A stretch of 64,000 nucleotides of DNA. It comes from Luzula sylvatica (taxonomy: Eukaryota > Streptophyta > Magnoliopsida > Poales > Juncaceae). Positions 1-11,230 of the stretch are shown piece after piece (position 1 is the stretch's first letter; each line of letters starts with the position of its first letter). The stretch is from the NCBI GenBank assembly GCA_946800325.1, contig OX326958.1, forward strand, positions 1,994,001-2,058,000. The letters are read 5' to 3'. A program made the position numbers and the translations under genes. Below the pieces are notes generated by a model. The model was not told where the DNA came from, did not search any database, and saw nothing but the letters and a program-made list of their open reading frames with translations.

Positions 1-193
1 GTTGGCTTATAAGGATCATGTTCACATGAAGTACCAATTAATATGAAATTTTTGATCAAGATCAAATGGTCATAATTAACATGATGATGTGATTTCTATG
101 GAAGTAAATAATTGTTTAGAATTATGCATAACTATTAACAATCAATCAAAGAAAGCAAATCAAATGGTTAGAATTAAATCAAGAATAAAAATC

Positions 194-266
194 ATAATTA
201 CCATCACAAATCCTATGACCTAAAATTCTTTGATGATGTGGAAGCATAGGAGAATTGCAATTTGTT

Positions 267-352
<86 letters not shown>

Positions 353-431
353 TTATAATTACCATCACAAATCCTATGACCTAAAATTCTTTGATGATGT
401 GGAAGCATAGGAGAATTGCAATTTGTTTAAA
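194..431. repeat. 77-base direct repeats flanking an (AT)n tract
   Basis: Two apparently identical copies of about 77 bases (194-270 and 355-431), each starting ATAATTACCATCACAAATCC, lie on either side of an uninterrupted AT dinucleotide run (about 269-348). The arrangement looks like a local duplication that trapped the microsatellite. No gene is visible between position 1 and 755. Confidence 0.9.
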
Positions 432-754
432 CATATATATAACTTATAATTCCACTATTGTAGTCCTAACCTCTCTTTCTCAATTGTAATTTATTTGATG
501 TCTTTACCCTAAATGTTTATTTTTCTTTGTTTTAATTTATTTACTATTTACCTTTATTAATTCAAATGATATAAAATATTCTTCTTTTAATTTGACATTA
601 TTATGATAATATCATTATTGAATTTTCGTCCACTAATATTTTAATTATGCATGATAAACTTACAAAAATTGTGTCCAGACATTAACATTCTTTTATTAAA
701 ACAGAAAGAAAGAGTTCAAAAATTATTATATATGTTCATATGTAAATTGAATGT

Positions 755-1025
755 TTCAAATAAATCTTGCTTTGGGTCCGTAAGGACTACAGGACCGGCC
801 ATGCTTTAGATCCAAGTGATTCATTAGCAATACATTCATGACACCGACTGATAAAATATAATCATGACATCAAGTAATTGTAATCATTAAGTCAAGAGCA
901 TTGTGTTCCAACGGTCACAATGATTTGCCCGTTGATTAAAACTAAATTTGATTTGTTTATCCATGTACACACTTTGAAATTTTGAATGGGTAAAAATGCA
1001 GGTCATATCCTACGTATTTAAGAAA
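755..1025 (+). repeat. Left flank of array unit, repeated near the window end
   Basis: This stretch (CATTCATGACACCGACTG, then AATCATTAAGTCAAGAGCA, ending TACGTATTTAAGAAA) recurs with scattered changes at 63640-63833. In the second copy the sequence runs straight from TTTAAGAAA into TATCTATAATG, whereas here the Helitron beginning at 1026 intervenes. No coding region was recognised. Confidence 0.75.
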
Positions 1026-3199
1026 TCGATCCCTCCCATTAATTTTTCAATAACTGGCTCAGCAGCAACGCCACGTTCGCGTTAATCCAACCCTTCAAGC
1101 TATCATGGTAAATATCACCACGAGCCACATATCTTCTCTGATAACTTAACGGTTGAAAAAGCCATATAAGTCACTCATTTTTTCTTTACTGTACTTTATT
1201 CAACAGACCAGAAGACATGCAGCATGCTACACGCCTCGCCTCAACGCTACAACCCTAGGGAGAGACGTGCTCCATACCTCGCCTTACCTGAAGAGAGCTC
1301 AAGAGAGAGGGGAACCCTGCTCCATCCACGCCTCTTTGCCGTTTGCCGTTTGCCGTTTGCCGTTTGCCGTACATGAAGAGAGAGCAAACCATACCTTGAG
1401 ACATCAAGGTTAAAGGTTAAAGAGAGAGGAAGAGAGAGAACCTGAACGCGCGAGAGCCACCCACACCAGCAGCCCAGCTCGTCGAGACATAGAAAGAAGA
1501 AGACAGATGCCAGGTATGCGCCTGAGAGGCATCTAAATCAGATGGCAGGGCGAAAGAGCTTAAGAGACTCCCTCTATCGACCCACCAACATACTAGGACG
1601 ATTGGAGGGAAAGATTATCTCCAACAGAGTACGACGATCGGAGTGAAAGATTATCCATACAATCTGATTAGTAAGTTGTACTTTTCTAGCTTCATATTGT
1701 GTTTTCAAATATGATATTGGGACTTTCTCATCAAATGATTTGATCTTCGGCGTGATTTCAAGCTTCATATTATGTTTTGAAATCTGATTCTGAGACATCC
1801 TCGTCAAATGATTTGTTCTTCGGCGTGATTTGAATTGATCCTAACTCACATGACCAATTAATTTAATCTACTTAGGACGATAGTTTTTGAATCTGATATT
1901 GATCCAAATTGTAATATGATAAGATAAGATATAGACACAAAATATAATTTGAATCTGATTTTGAGAAATCTGGTTCCAAAGTTGAATCGAGGATTTATTT
2001 CAGCTTTGCACCAATACTAGATCAATCATATTTATTTATTTCAATTATAATTTTTCAATTTCAATTTTCTCACCAAAGTAAATACAGAGATTATGGAGAA
2101 AGAGACAAATGTTTACCCTGGTACAAATCGAAATCCGGTTCCGAAGAATGGAAAATTGTGAGTGGTTCCCGTTTACAGAAACATATTGTCGACAAAGTTT
2201 TCTTGCGGTAGAGCCTTATACAGTTATACGGCCACATCTTAGGAGGTTTTTGGGTATTTCAGATATTGTGGATAATATTAGTTTTTATATATTTTTTTAT
2301 AAATAATTTTGTTATTGTTTTTCTTTTTACTTCAGGGCAGTATGAGAGAAATATCCACATAATAGAATGCTTGGTTTGTCACGAATTATTAACGACAAGG
2401 TAATAAATATATACTATTGTAATATTTTGCCCTAATAATTTTGGTCGGACCAAATATACTTATTTTATGTTAATTATATAATCTTAATTCTTTTCTTATC
2501 TCTTTTAATTTCAATTTCGATCTAAATTGTATTTTTGTGAAATATTTTTTGGTGCATACACCAAAAAAAGCCCTTGCATTCTTAAATTATTCATTTTTCT
2601 GTAAGTAAGTATTGCTGGGAAAGATAGTACAAATAAAGGCGACATCAACAGGAGGGCATGTTATGTTGAAAGCATTAATGGAAGAATGAAAATGAGAGCT
2701 CAAATAAAAAATCACCATGTACGTTTTAAACCTTAAAATATCATGTATGCCCTTCCAAAATGGATAATTATAGGGATAGGCGTGTATTTGTTTTATTTTA
2801 TCGGCATATCATTCATATATCTTATTTTGTATGCGCAATTATTTAGGGCATTGAATGTGAGACTTAAGGTGTGAGAGAATTCGGTTTTGAAAGCGGAAAT
2901 TGAATCTGATTAGATCAAAAGTATGCTTAATTGCCATAATAGTAATTATATTATTATGAAATTGTTTTGTTTTTGTTTTTATGGAAGTTCTTGTTTGTTT
3001 TTTTAGGTCAATTACAGGCTGAATAAGTGAATATTAGTACAGAACCAACTAGTATGGTCAAAAGATATTAAATTAACAAATGCTAAAGCCGAGGTACAAA
3101 AATATTCATTTCTTAGAGGGGTTAATTTGATAATTACAGTTTCAAAAGGATAAAAAATGTTGTTATTATGAGTTTTAAAAGTATTAATTTTATAGACAA

Positions 3200-3333
3200 T
3201 GGGCTCGTGGCCGAGTGGTTGGGTGTGAGACACAATAAATCATTTGTTGTGAGAGGTTGTGGGTTCGAGTCTCATTGGTACCAATGGATGGAGGACCACC
3301 GATCCTTCTCCATTTACTCGTTTTTTTTTTAAA
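3200..3333 (+). mobile_element. tRNA-derived SINE inside Helitron A
   Basis: A pol III type head is visible: an A box (TGGCCGAGTGG at 3208-3218) and a B box (GGGTTCGAGTCTC at 3261-3273) at near-tRNA spacing, followed by an unrelated body ending in a T run near 3323-3333. It is not a tRNA gene, because the arms between the boxes do not pair as a cloverleaf. A second copy sits in the duplicated Helitron end at 41578-41710. Confidence 0.65.
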
Positions 3334-3519
3334 TCTGATATTTCCGATTTTTAAAGGTTAAATATATGTTGATAATTTTTGTTTCTAGAAGGGGTATATT
3401 TGATATTTACAGTTTTGAAAGGGTAGACAAATGTGTTTACGTTTTGAGTTTGTAGAAGGTATATATTGAATTAATGATAAAAAAAAATGAAATTATATAT
3501 ATTTTTTTAATAGATTACT

Positions 3520-3770
3520 ATATTGGAGAATGAATTTTCTGCATTCACCGATTTGGTCAAAGCTCATGAGGAATCAGTCAGTGATTATTTAATCATATTT
3601 AAAATGGTATATTGTGCAAGAAAAGTGCATATTATTATTCTAATGTTGTTTGTTTATTTGTAAGCGAAGAGAGAGGTAGTAATGGTCTTAGCAGAGAGCA
3701 GAATGCTTTCCATGATTTACAAAAAGCTTTATCGAAACAAGATAAAGAAATTGAAAGAAGGTACATTTTA
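3520..3770 (+). other. Exon-like segments carried in Helitron A
   Basis: Two short open stretches look more gene-like than their surroundings. One (about 3514-3610) reads ILENEFSAFTDLVKAHEES. The other (about 3664-3760) reads SREQNAFHDLQKALSKQDK, is rich in charged and helical residues as in a coiled coil, and is followed by a plausible donor (AG|GTACAT). They may be captured host gene fragments, a known habit of plant Helitrons. I do not recognise the parent gene and see no complete reading frame. Confidence 0.3.
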
Positions 3771-4614
3771 TTTTATTTTCATTAGTTACGTTACAGAAAC
3801 TAAAACCAAAATTTGGTCAAAATATTATAAATGCGGGATATAAAGGATATTTGGTTGTTTTTGTGGCTGAATATGAAATTATGCGCTTCAGATCATAACT
3901 GATCATAGATAATACATATTCTGATTTTTTGGGTAGTTTAATGTTTTAAACAACGAAATTATGATGTTTTAATATGGGCCCTCATGAAATTGTTATTTTG
4001 ATAAATATATTGCATTTTTTTTTGGTGCAGATATTCGATGTATTAAAGTCTATTTTTGGTTGTCTCCTTCTATGTATTTTGATATATTTCGTAGGTCTAA
4101 GGTTTTACAAATTCCTATTGTTTTGTATTTCATGTGGTATATATTATTACCTGGTATATTGGTAATAATGATAATGTTAGTTGTTTATTTTTCAAGATTG
4201 TGTTTAAATTGTTTTTATGTTTTTTCCAATAACATTATTTATCAATGTTCGTTTTATTTTCATTATCAAGTAAAGAAAACATATATAATTAATTACATGG
4301 TAAAACTCGCAGCGAAGCGCCGTATAGTTCCTAGTATCTGTAATGTAAAAATAAATTATGTTAGTTACCGTGAAATCCTCCAAAAAAATATATAGTTCAC
4401 TCTTTTACAAACATAAATATTAATAAAACAGTCTATAAAATAATAAAATTGTCGATATTAAATAAAAATTATCAAATATTCATCAATGCAGTGCCAAATA
4501 TATATTGTATAATACCGAAGCAAAACGAAAAACCCTCTAATTTTTTTTTTTTTTGAAGTAAGATCTACAATTTGTCGAAACCTCGAATATAAAAACCCTC
4601 TAATTATTAACGAA

Positions 4615-4900
4615 TAAAGTTGTATACAAGACAAATTCGCAGTGGTCCTTTTCCCAGTACAACAAGTATTTCATGACTGAAAGCAAGTAATTCTTGCACT
4701 TTGCATGAATTGTTTATGGGGTTTTAAGTTCAACGAGTATAAATTGTGTGATTACCTTATTATATATACCCAATTTTTATATTTTCACTTGTTACATTTA
4801 CTACAGAATTAATATATGATTCTTTTTTAAGTTCATTTGGGAAACTGTATTTGTACAATTTAGATATCGGAAGAAAATTAGAACATAGTTAATTATGTTA
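4615..4900 (+). repeat. Array promoter-like module, copy 1
   Basis: This is the first clear copy of the module that punctuates the window. In order it has TTGTATACAAGACAAATTCG, a TTTCATGA...GCAAGTAATTC stretch, the palindrome-derived TTGCATGAATTGTT, TATAAATTGTGTGATT, a CTTGTTACATTTACTA stretch and ACAATTTAGATATCGGA. The order resembles a core promoter plus leader. No start codon with an open frame follows in this copy. Confidence 0.7.
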
Positions 4901-4959
4901 AAGGATAAGTAATCATTAATTATGTTAAAGGATAAGAACGTAATTTATATGACATTTTA

Positions 4960-5290
4960 GGTGTCCATGCATCGTTTGGAGTCTTCCCATCTGCACACTC
5001 CAAATACATCTCTTGATGGGAGAGATGTATATAAGAACATACAACTAGTGGTCCTCTCTTTCTCTGGTGATTAAGGCATGTGATTTACCATCAATTATAC
5101 TATCACAAAGAGAGAGAAAACAAAGTATGCTCTAACAGGAAGAAGAGAATACATCCACAGAAAATATATTGAAGTTGTGTTTTGAGAAAGGAGTTGTGAA
5201 TTTCTTGTTCGAGTGGAGTAATAAGGACACGCTTCCGCAAGGCGTACAACAACAACAAGGAAGGTAATTAAAATTTCTTAAAAAAAAAAC
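4960..5290 (+). promoter_or_regulatory. Possible promoter and first exon, or a fragment of a retroelement leader
   Basis: A TATATAAG motif at about 5029-5036 is followed by a purine-rich, leader-like stretch ending AACAACAAGGAAG|GTAATT near 5265, a plausible splice donor. The segment is unique to this block; the duplicate at 43.2 kb diverges before it. No coding exon can be attached with confidence, and an LTR-type U3/R/U5 fragment is an equally good reading. Confidence 0.25.
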
Positions 5291-5564
5291 ATAAGCAACA
5301 AATAAATGAAAATCACAAAGAAAAAATATACAATGAAAAATATTAATTTGTTAAATGATGAAAACTCGTTGTTGCATGATGGAAATCCGCTACGAAGCTC
5401 GGGTTATTTCCCTAGCAATCCCAAAAGGATAATACATCCAACACACACACACACAAAGCTCGTCCAATTCAAACTATAAAAAATGCAAACAACTAGATCA
5501 ATCTAAAACCTCAATACAGTTGAAGTGTTCGTTTCCAAATTCCCAACTCTCTCTCTCTTGAGTA

Positions 5565-5960
5565 TTACATAACCATATTCCTGAGCATCTTCTCCAATTT
5601 CTCTGTTTGGATCATCGTCCGTATCCAACTAAGACGCATTTCATTGGGTAGAGCCATGAAATGCCATCTATTATTAGGATTTTCGAAAATATTACAAAGA
5701 CAACAAAGATCCTCTCCGGAGAAGTGGGAGAGCTCGTACACAACTGGCATCACATCGAGTACTGTTGGCTTTATAAGAGCAATGCAATTTGGGTCATTAC
5801 AGGGTGGTAGGAGGAACTGGTCACCATGAATTTGATAGTAAGTAGGGAGACCGATCTTCATTTTCTTCATTAAATCGGGATCAAATTCAAAATCAAAACC
5901 ACTAGGCCAAATCTGGTTTCTCGAAAATTGGTGAGGGGCAAAGAATATTTACAACCACAA
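5565..5960 (-). pseudogene. Unrecognised small protein, 3' terminal exon-like ORF
   Basis: The minus strand is open for 101 codons from a Met (MKKMKIGLPTYYQIHGDQF) to the stop at 5565. The same frame stays open about 30 codons further upstream (FAPHQFSRNQIWPSGFDFEF), so this is more likely a last exon than a complete gene. The composition is protein-like, with several Cys (NDPNC, DLCCLCNIF) and a helical, charged C-terminus (TEKLEKMLRNM). A block around HFSGEDLCCLCNIFENP resembles DFSREDINMMRYIFENL in the small ORFs at 9.8 and 28.5 kb, suggesting one local gene family. I do not recognise the family and assign no function. Confidence 0.4.
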
Positions 5961-6094
5961 TAGACAATTGCAAAGCTTTTGATAAGAAGTAGCAATGGAA
6001 GAGTTCAATTAAATAAATTATCTCTCTTCATATCCCTCTCATAAATATGTATCCAACTAACAAACAAGACAAAATGTTTGAACTATAATATGCT

Positions 6095-6280
6095 AAAATT
6101 GGAAAAGAATAGTTCTCTCCGGCTTTTCACATGCATGACAGGAGGAACAAATTAGTTTTGAAAACAAGCTGTAATTGGAACAGAACAGTTCTCTCCATCT
6201 CTTTACATGCGTGACATGAGGAACAAATCTGTTTTGAAGTTAAAATTGGAGAGAACTATTCTTTTCCAATTATAGCTTGT
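6095..6280. repeat. Inverted repeat in block C
   Basis: TTGGAAAAGAATAGTTCTCT near 6098 is matched in reverse complement near 6250-6275 (GAGAGAACTATTCTTTTCC). The intervening sequence contains an internal duplication (CACATGCATGACAGGAGGAA and ACATGCGTGACATGAGGAA). A transcript would fold into a hairpin of about 180 bases. A shorter, diverged version is at about 43815-43920. Confidence 0.5.
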
Positions 6281-6389
6281 TTCTTAGGTATTTGTGTTAT
6301 TGTTTATGTTGTAGGATTTGGTTGTATTGCGACTTCGAATTTGTTCGTGTGTTTTTTTTTATGTGTTTTTGAATTTTTGCGTGTTTGTA

Positions 6390-6775
6390 TCTTTATAATT
6401 ATATATATATATAATTATATAATTAGATATATAATTATATATATATAAATAATATTATTATTATTATATAATAAATAATAATATTTTATATAATAATCTG
6501 CAATAATAATAAATATAAATAATAATAATAATATTAGTATTATATAATAATCTGCAATAATAATAAATATAAATAATAATAATAATATTAGTATTATATA
6601 ATAAATAATAATAATAATATATAATAATCAGAAATAATAATAATAATAATATATAAATAATAATAATAATATTTTATATAATAATAAATAATAATATATA
6701 TAATAATCAACAATAATAATAAATATAAATAATAATACATATAATAATCAGCAATAAATATAAATAATAATTAGT
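6390..6775. repeat. AT/AAT-rich compound microsatellite
   Basis: Interleaved (AAT)n, (ATA)n and (TA)n tracts with repeated AATAATCTGCAATAATAATA units. Frames through it encode only simple Tyr/Ile/Asn runs and are not genes. The matching tract in the other block is at about 44020-44280. Confidence 0.85.
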
Positions 6776-7373
6776 TATTGGTACGGGCCGTCCCATTAAG
6801 GTTTGACTATTGGTGCGGGCCCTCCCATCCTTCATAATAAAAAATAAAAAGATAAATATATTAATTTGAAAACGATATATCAATTTCAAAATTTTTTTAA
6901 TAATATTTTAAGCACGCCATTCTTCATAACATACTATTTTAATGTCAATATATTATTTTAATGTTACTATATAATTTTTGTATCATGTTTCATGTAATTA
7001 ATTTTGTGATAATTCTTATTTTAATTTTAAGAATTATATTTATTATGATAATTTATGTCATAAGTAATTTTGTATTCATTTCAGTTAAATGTATGGATCG
7101 AACGAGATGTCATATTTAAATAAGTTGGCAACTCGAGATTTTAGGGTAATTAATTAGAATATTACTCTAAACATCTCCATTATGAGACATGATTTCATGA
7201 TATATTTACTTCATCTAAATGGAGTGTGTTCAGGGACAATTTTGAAAAGTTCATCTTGGATTTGGAGTTTCTAATTAACTGGTATTACTTATTTACCCTT
7301 AATGATGTGCGATGGGTAACCGGTTGTAAAAAAATTGGACACTTCAGAAAACTTTGGTGTATTGAAGCATTTT

Positions 7374-7405
7374 CCTAATAATAATACTAACACTAATACT
7401 ACTAC

Positions 7406-7467
<62 letters not shown>

Positions 7468-7610
7468 GCGGGTTGGTGGTGGAGCCCATATGCAGAGAGT
7501 AATAGAGTTAACGTTAACAGTCTCTTTGGCACGGATATTTTTGACCACCTGAAAATGCATTTCTTAATTTAATACATATTCTTGTTCATCAATTTTATGT
7601 TATACTTTAT
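7374..7610 (+). pseudogene. TAF6: TAF6 last-exon relic 1
   Basis: An (AAT)n run (7390-7467) is followed by GGTTGGTGGTGGAGCCCATA and TGCAGAGAGT, then GAAAATGCATTTCTTAATTT and a 3' flank containing TTGTTCATCAATTTT. This is the order of TAF6 exon 12 in the two larger copies: poly-Asn codons, then GGGGCCCACATGCAGAGAGT, then the GAAATGCATTTCTTCGTTTGA end and its 3'UTR. The central part of the exon is missing and frames are broken, so this is a scrap, with a sister scrap at 47373. Confidence 0.7.
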
Positions 7611-7799
7611 AATTTTTATTCATTAATTTCCCCTCCTTTTTAACTAATTTTCTTTATAATTTTCCGTTGGTCTGATTCAAATGTTCTTCATTTGATACGT
7701 TTGTTAGTGTTATCCGAATTATTAGTCTTTTATTGCACATTACTATTAGTTTTGAACAAACGTAGCAGGTTAATTTAGGTACGTGACTCGTTACACATA

Positions 7800-8175
7800 A
7801 TACATTGAAGATAATCACTTGCAAATATACAAGTACGAGTAGCGTGATTGTTCTTATTATTTATATTCATTTTTTTGTATTTTTACTTTGTAAATTGATA
7901 TATGGTTTTGTTTACTTGTGAAAACTTGTTAGTATAATTTTTATTTTGATATTGGAGGAAAACCAACAAGCACATATAAAACACTTACAAGTCACGATGA
8001 TAGTTTTGGTCGTGTTATTCACGAGTTTATTATACAAAGCCATTTTCGCTCAATGTAAAATAGATTTTCCTATGAACATTGTACATGGTCTATTTTTCAT
8101 AGCACATCAATAATTTCACGAGTGAAAATTGTACACCTTGCAAAATGCGCGAGGTTTTGGCGGAGTTTGGCTCAC
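7800..8175 (+). repeat. Array promoter-like module, 3' half (block D)
   Basis: Contains the downstream half of the module: GTAGCGTGATTGTTCTTATT, a TTGTATTTTTAC stretch, TTTTGTTTACTTGTGAAAAC and TTGGAGGAAAACCAACAAGC, followed by TTTCACGAGTGAAAATTGTAC. The copy in D' (49200-50230) is split by a hAT element, so this one also serves as the empty site for that insertion (ATTATTTA near 7856). Confidence 0.65.
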
Positions 8176-9119
8176 TAAGTACAAATAAATAAATTGCTTT
8201 TATTATATATATAAGTTAAATTTTATATTTTACTTACTACATTTATTACGAAATTAATATATAAGCTTGTATAAATTTATTTGTTAAAATCTATAATTTG
8301 TTTTTGATTAAAAAGGATGAACGTCTAGTTAAATCCGTCTCATGGATCGTTTTGGGCCTGGACCGCACAGGCCCGTAATCCTTCCACCGTTAAGAGCGGG
8401 AGGTAAACACTGCTTCAGCCTCACACTTTCCCCTTCTCTAGAGACTGCACAGATCAGGCCTTCGCCCAATCAATAGCACTACATATAATGATACAACACG
8501 TCAAAAAATTGTCGTCATTCCAAGATTGGTAGCGGATGGGTGGTGGACGGTTTGAATCGATAAATGAAATATTTCAAATTGTAATTAAATTATGATCACC
8601 ATTACATTTTTAATTTTTTCTATTGCATAGTTTTATAGTTCCATGCACTATCAGTTTTGTGAAATTTCAAATATTTATTTTTTGCAATCATATTTTTGTT
8701 TGCTTTTGGACGTCCAAAAGACTACGAATTCACGAAATATCAGTTTTTTGTCGTATCATTAACTTATCTTTAAATTCGTTAAATAAACTATAATGTAATT
8801 CTTTAAACTAGGTCGAAGTTAATAATTATAATTGAAGTTGACAAAATATCTATTATTTTATGATATATTTTCCTTTTCTGCAAAAAATTAAATTACCTGA
8901 AATATATATGAATCATAACCCAAATGTTTCGAAGTTTCAAATTATCAGGGTCGGTCTGCCCCGATAAAATCGACCATAACATTATTATAGGGCGGTCTGA
9001 CTCTGAAAATACAAAGTATAAAGGAGGGACCACCCCAGAAACAAGCATCTAGTGTATGAAACCCGAAACGTAAAACATGATATTATGCACGAGGATTTTT
9101 TTTTTTTTTAAATTAATAT
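8176..9119. other. Gene-free block D sequence
   Basis: No coding region or RNA gene is visible. The stretch about 8230-8505 (TTTTGGGCCTGGACCGCACA, AAGAGCGGGAGGTAAACACT) is absent from the D' copy near 50275. The site near 8986 (ATTATTATAGGGCGG) is the empty version of the small inverted-repeat element at 50745-50986. Confidence 0.7.
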
Positions 9120-9480
9120 TGAAAAACAACTCCGTTCTTGTTTGTTTAAAATAAAAATGAAATGAACGACATCAGATCTCTTTACAGTAAAGCAAACGTT
9201 TCGTGAGTGCAAACAAGTAATTCATGCATTGTGCATGAATTGTTGATAGAGTTTGAGTTCAACAAATATAATAAGTGTGATTTTATTATTATATATACTC
9301 AATTTATATATATTTATTCGCTACATCTACTAAGAAAATAGTTAATATTGGATTTTGCTTAAGTTCATCTGTGAAATTTTATGAAACAATTTAGATATTG
9401 GTGGACAATCTAATAAATATCATGTAAATTGCTAAATTCTGAAAAGCAAACATGTCAGAATGGTCCCTATAACCGATTTT
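9120..9480 (+). repeat. Array promoter-like module, copy 2
   Basis: Has GATCTCTTTACAGTAAAGCA, TTTCGTGAGTGCAAACAAGT, the palindrome region CATGCATTGTGCATG, GTTCAACAAATATAATAAGTG, TATATATACTCAA, GCTACATCTACTAAG and AACAATTTAGATATTGG in the usual order. The D' counterpart is at 51150-51500. Confidence 0.75.
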
Positions 9481-9779
9481 ATTGTCTGAAAGGATTAAAT
9501 ATATAATTGAAATCAAGATGATTATAATAAAAAATCACACGAGAAACAAAATCCAGCAAAATGTAATATAAAAATATCTCCAAATATATGTTTCACGATC
9601 TGGCTTGAAATGGTTGTACAAATAGTACAACATATGATTAATTTATCAAACCTCTTTAAGAGAAGAATGAAAAAAATTAAGACAACAACTTTATCGATTG
9701 AAACATTCATTAATACAAAACTTGTTTTGTACTTATTTTGTTTGTTTAATAAACAAATAGACATGTATATATTTCAATT

Positions 9780-9981
9780 GTATATGCCCAATCTCGCATA
9801 TTATGCTAGAATTGTTGAGCATGGCAGATTTCAGCAGAGAAGATATCAACATGATGCGATATATATTTGAGAACTTACATGTGAGACTATTTTTTGTTTC
9901 TATGTAGACGCTCGACGAGCAATTGTATTGGTTGCGTAAAGAAATTGAAAGGTCGAAAAATCCAGAGAATGTGAGAGATTG
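9780..9981 (+). pseudogene. Small ORF family member, 5' end replaced
   Basis: From TATGCCCAATCTCGCATATT this copy matches the small gene at 28444 almost base for base, but the start (MPPPSYSLPED in the other copy) is missing. The shared frame reads PISHIM(L/P)ELLSMADFSRED and runs to a TAG near 9907. Beyond a 27-base GT...AG stretch it resumes as LDEQLYWLRKEIERSKNPEN and stops at TGA 9979-9981. Twenty-seven bases is too short for a normal plant intron, so the gap is more likely an insertion or a relic. The family is unrecognised. Confidence 0.4.
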
Positions 9982-10029
9982 AGAAACCAAGAGTTATGTT
10001 TATTGTTTTTAATATTTAATTTTGGGAAA

Positions 10030-10692
10030 ATTGTTATATTGATATTGATTATAGTAATTTTGAGATGTTTAAAAATAAAAATAAAGTATATGCGGGGAGA
10101 AATGAGAGAAAATGAATTTTTTTTACAAGTAACCTCATTTTGAAATATTTGAATAATCTCTTATCTTATACTTCGTGTTGGCTATATAAAGGGAAATATA
10201 TATATTTTAATGCCTCTCTTTAGTTATAACCTTCGATTTTGTCATCTAATTATTATTTTTTTACAAGATTCAATTTCTCAATTAATTTTCATTTTTTTTT
10301 TTAATTGAGCAAAGCAAACTATAAATCATGAGGTAATACTCAATTGAATGAAATAATTGAGATGATGTACTTTATTTATGATGTTTGAATATGAGTGGAA
10401 AATAAAGGGATGTGTTACTTTCTAAATTAGGCAAAATAATAAAATATTGAATACGCCAAAGCAAAAATTATATCATAAGGTTCTTTTTCTTTTAATTTTG
10501 CATAAATTATGTCATTTTTTCATTGTAAACAAAAAAAGAAAAATGATGAGAACACCATTGAAAATATAATTTTAAAAAGATGAGGATATTAGAAACAATT
10601 TAGAAATAAAAGTGCATAAATCATATTTTTCGGAAAAAAAAAATTATAATTGTGGTTATTCATGACATTGTTCATTTTGAAGGGTATTAAAA
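10030..10692. repeat. About 660-base repeat, family copy 1
   Basis: Begins TATTGATATTGATTATAGTA and contains GAGAAATGAGAGAAAATGAA, CTCAATTAATTTTCATTTTT, GCATAAATTATGTCATTTTT and ATTCATGACATTGTTCATTT. Further copies are at 27370-28045 (diverged), 28735-29384 (nearly identical to this one) and, 3' part only, 58960-59170. No gene is visible. The A-rich end (AAAAAATTA, 10690-10698) is the uninterrupted target of the Mutator-like insertion seen in A'. Confidence 0.8.
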
Positions 10693-10739
10693 AAATTAAG
10701 TTGTTTCATTATTATTTCAAATTTCAATTTCAGATTTCA

Positions 10740-11230
10740 AAATTTATGTCTGTGTTAATGAAATGAAAGATCTCAAGCCTTGTCTCTTGTGGTGATGATG
10801 ACACGTGTTTGAGAATCCAATTAAGTTGTACACAAGACGAACAAATTTGTAGGACCACCACAATAATTATTTCATGAAGCAAAGCAAGTAATAATTCATG
10901 CATTTTGCATGCATTTGTGTCATAGAGTTTGTAATTCATGCATTTTGCATGCATTTGTGTCATAGAGTTTGTGTTTAACAAATATAAATAGCGTGGTTAA
11001 TTTCAAAAATAGTATAAATAGTGTGGTTACTTTATTATATACACCCAATTTTTATACTTTCAATGGCTACATGTACTAAAACTAAAAGAATTAGTATATG
11101 ATTTGTTTTAAGTTTATTTATGAAAGTTTATTAGTACAATTTAGATATCGGAGGAAAACCAACAACCTCATGCTAATTTGAACAATGTTGAGTTCTCAAC
11201 ATCATGTATGTAAGAATTGTCTCTATCATC
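10740..11230 (+). repeat. Array promoter-like module, copy 3 (with G-box)
   Basis: One of the most complete copies. It has a G-box in GACACGTGTTTGAG, then TTGTACACAAGACGAACAAA. The CATGCATTTTGCATGCATTT palindrome region occurs twice as part of a perfect local duplication of about 38 bases. TATAAATAGCGTGGTT and TATAAATAGTGTGGTT follow, then ATCGGAGGAAAACCAACAAC. RY-type CATGCA boxes plus a G-box and TATA look like a plant core promoter, but no ORF follows in this copy. A nearly identical copy is at 32450-32950. Confidence 0.75.

Larger units (their letters stand above)
1026..4334 (+). mobile_element. Helitron, complete non-autonomous (Helitron A)
   Basis: The element starts with TC (TCGATCCCTCCCATTAA) and ends with CTAG at 4331-4334. 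The CTAG is preceded by a short GC-rich imperfect hairpin (CTCGCAGCGAAGCGCCG, about 4308-4324). It sits between A (1025) and T (4335), the A^T target typical of Helitrons, and leaves no target duplication. The matching sequence at 63820-63840 lacks it and reads directly across the junction, so both ends are supported by an empty site. At 3309 bases it has no visible Rep/helicase ORF and is probably non-autonomous. Inside are a (TTTGCCG)n run near 1340-1370, a SINE near 3200 and exon-like scraps near 2110-2320 and 3520-3770. Its 3' 1.2 kb is also present at 41461-42661. Confidence 0.85.

Noticed and set aside
220..408. Minus-strand ORF rich in alternating Tyr-Ile
   Set aside because: It is a translation of the (AT)n tract; the flanking 77-base repeat supplies the Met and stop by chance.
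3205..3275. Possible tRNA gene
   Set aside because: A and B boxes are present but the D, anticodon and T arms do not pair as a cloverleaf; it fits a SINE head better.
7289..7532. Overlapping minus-strand ORFs with Leu or Ile homopolymers
   Set aside because: Products of the (AAT)n run in the TAF6 exon 12 relic, read on the wrong strand.
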